Shown: in pieces, positions 7,947-8,701 of the stretch
Layout: every line of letters starts with the position of its first letter
How positions within the stretch are numbered: the first letter of the stretch is position 1
From: Chloroflexota bacterium
GTDB taxonomy: Bacteria; Chloroflexota; Dormibacteria; CF-121
Length of the DNA stretch: 8,701 nt
Direction of reading: 5' to 3'
Assembly: GCA_005889285.1 (NCBI GenBank)
Contig: VBFF01000019.1
Coordinates: 1-8,701 of the forward strand
Notes under the pieces: model-generated
The model's input: the letters and a program-made list of their open reading frames with translations, nothing else
Databases searched by the model: none
What the model was told of the DNA's origin: nothing
Program-made: the position numbers and the translations under genes

Positions 7947-8701
7947 CTAAGCGAATCCGAGGCTCGGGTCCGCGTCGAAGGGCGTCGGATCCGGGCCTCG
8001 CCGGTCCCACTCGATCAGCGCGGCGACGCCGATCATCGCCGCGTTGTCGGTACAAAGCTCCGGGGCCGGGATGACGAGATGCGCCGCCTTGCCCAGGCGC
8101 GCGCGCGCGGCCTCACGCAGCCGGCGATTGCGCGCCACGCCGCCGCCCAGCACGATGGTCGGTGCGGGCCCCCACCCTGGCCCTCCCCCGCGAGCGGGGG
8201 AGGGAAATAATGCGCCTTCCACGCGCTGCAAAAGCGCGTCGACGATCGCTTCCTGGTAGCTGGCGGCGAGGTCGGCGCGCGCCTGGTCGGAGATCGACTT
8301 GCGTTTGCGGACCTCGTACAGAAGCGCTGTCTTGACGCCGCTGAAGCTGAAGTCGAGGCCGGGGGCACGGGGTCGCGGAAAGCGGATCGCCCGCGGATCG
8401 CCGGTCGCGGCCAGCGCGTCGATCGCCGGGCCGCCGGGGAACGGCAGACCGAGAATGCGCGCCCCCTTGTCGAAGGCCTCCCCCGCCGCGTCATCGATCG
8501 TCCGGCCGATCACCGCGATGCTGCCGTCCTCCTGCCATCGGACCAGGTCGCTGTGACCCCCGGACACGACCAGTCCGAGGACCGGTGGCCGGAGATCCGG
8601 CTCCTCGAGCAGCCCGGCGAAGACGTGGGCGGCCAGGTGACTGACGCCGATCACCGGCAGTTTGCGCGCCCAGGCGATCGCCTGTCCGAGGTTGACGCCG
8701 A
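7947..8701 (-). CDS. tsaD: tRNA threonylcarbamoyladenosine transferase TsaD (N-terminus cut by window edge)
   Basis: TsaD, with TsaB and TsaE, transfers the threonylcarbamoyl group to A37 of ANN-decoding tRNAs. The visible 250 or so C-terminal residues carry the family marks: metal-binding HLAAH, VVSGGHSDLV, FDKGARILGLPFPGGPAID, FSFSGVKTALL, GGVARNRRLRE and CTDNAAMIG with the metal-binding Asp. The frame stays open upstream of the ATG at 8654 through GVNLGQAIAWARKLPVIG to the window edge, so the true start lies outside and about 90 N-terminal residues are missing. A Gly/Pro-rich stretch FPSPARGGGPGWGP, encoded by a palindromic repeat (8181-8204), is inserted between a helix and the strand that leads to GGVARN. 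It is in frame and probably a surface loop, so activity may well be kept. Confidence 0.96.
   Translation of the reverse strand, partial: GVNLGQAIAWARKLPVIGVSHLAAHVFAGLLEEPDLRPPVLGLVVSGGHSDLVRWQEDGSIAVIGRTIDDAAGEAFDKGARILGLPFPGGPAIDALAATGDPRAIRFPRPRAPGLDFSFSGVKTALLYEVRKRKSISDQARADLAASYQEAIVDALLQRVEGALFPSPARGGGPGWGPAPTIVLGGGVARNRRLREAARARLGKAAHLVIPAPELCTDNAAMIGVAALIEWDRRGPDPTPFDADPSLGFA
8181..8204. repeat. Palindromic repeat element inside tsaD
   Basis: CCCTCCCCCGC (8181-8191) and GCGGGGGAGGG (8194-8204) form a perfect 11-bp inverted repeat around GA. With its flank it resembles the dispersed GC-rich palindromes seen in intergenic regions of many bacterial genomes, here encoding a Ser-Pro-Ala-Arg-Gly-Gly run in frame. 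The inserted part probably spans about 8163-8207. Only one copy is in the window, so its repetitive nature is inferred. Confidence 0.65.

Noticed and set aside
8600..8654. tsaD starting at the ATG at 8654
   Set aside because: The frame continues upstream with conserved TsaD sequence to the window edge, so this Met is internal.

Overview
This is a high-GC bacterial window with dense, mostly housekeeping genes. It carries seven protein genes that I can support, two of them cut by the window edges. The mix is a pcrA-ligA operon, a single-gene groES under a perfect CIRCE operator, tsaD, a DUF4388 protein, apparently leaderless promoters, and GTG and TTG starts. This suggests a Gram-positive-side (Terrabacteria) lineage, perhaps Chloroflexota or Dormibacterota-like. 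That placement is inference from gene order and signals, not from a search.

Layout. Positions 1-6090, all on the minus strand, look like one operon read from right to left. It runs from a phosphoribosyltransferase (5452-6090) to a DUF4388 protein with a long Pro/Gln/Gly-rich linker (4004-5401), the DNA helicase PcrA (1745-3949), and NAD-dependent DNA ligase LigA (start at 1748, C-terminus beyond base 1). PcrA and LigA overlap by GTGA. At 6091-6107 a 17-base divergent gap carries a palindromic -10 element centred exactly between the two start codons. It appears able to drive leaderless transcripts in both directions. On the plus strand, 6108-6641 encodes a peroxiredoxin. Then come a terminator hairpin, groES on the minus strand (6683-6985) with its terminator, RBS, CIRCE and promoter, a secreted SGNH/GDSL hydrolase on the plus strand (7148-7942), and the C-terminal part of TsaD on the minus strand (7947 to the window end).

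The standout is the peroxiredoxin. An in-frame TGA (6264-6266) sits exactly where the peroxidatic cysteine belongs (context FDFSPG-TGA-TNEL). The reading frame stays well conserved on both sides, the protein has no cysteine anywhere, and a perfect 7-bp hairpin starts 10 bases after the TGA. I read it as a selenocysteine-containing, 1-Cys (AhpE/BCP-like) peroxiredoxin. A standard gene caller would truncate it or miss it. The TGA-terminated pcrA suggests that UGA is otherwise a normal stop here. Second-tier observations are the symmetric leaderless promoter, a palindromic repeat inserted in frame into tsaD, and a strong TAG bias among the stop codons (6 of 7).
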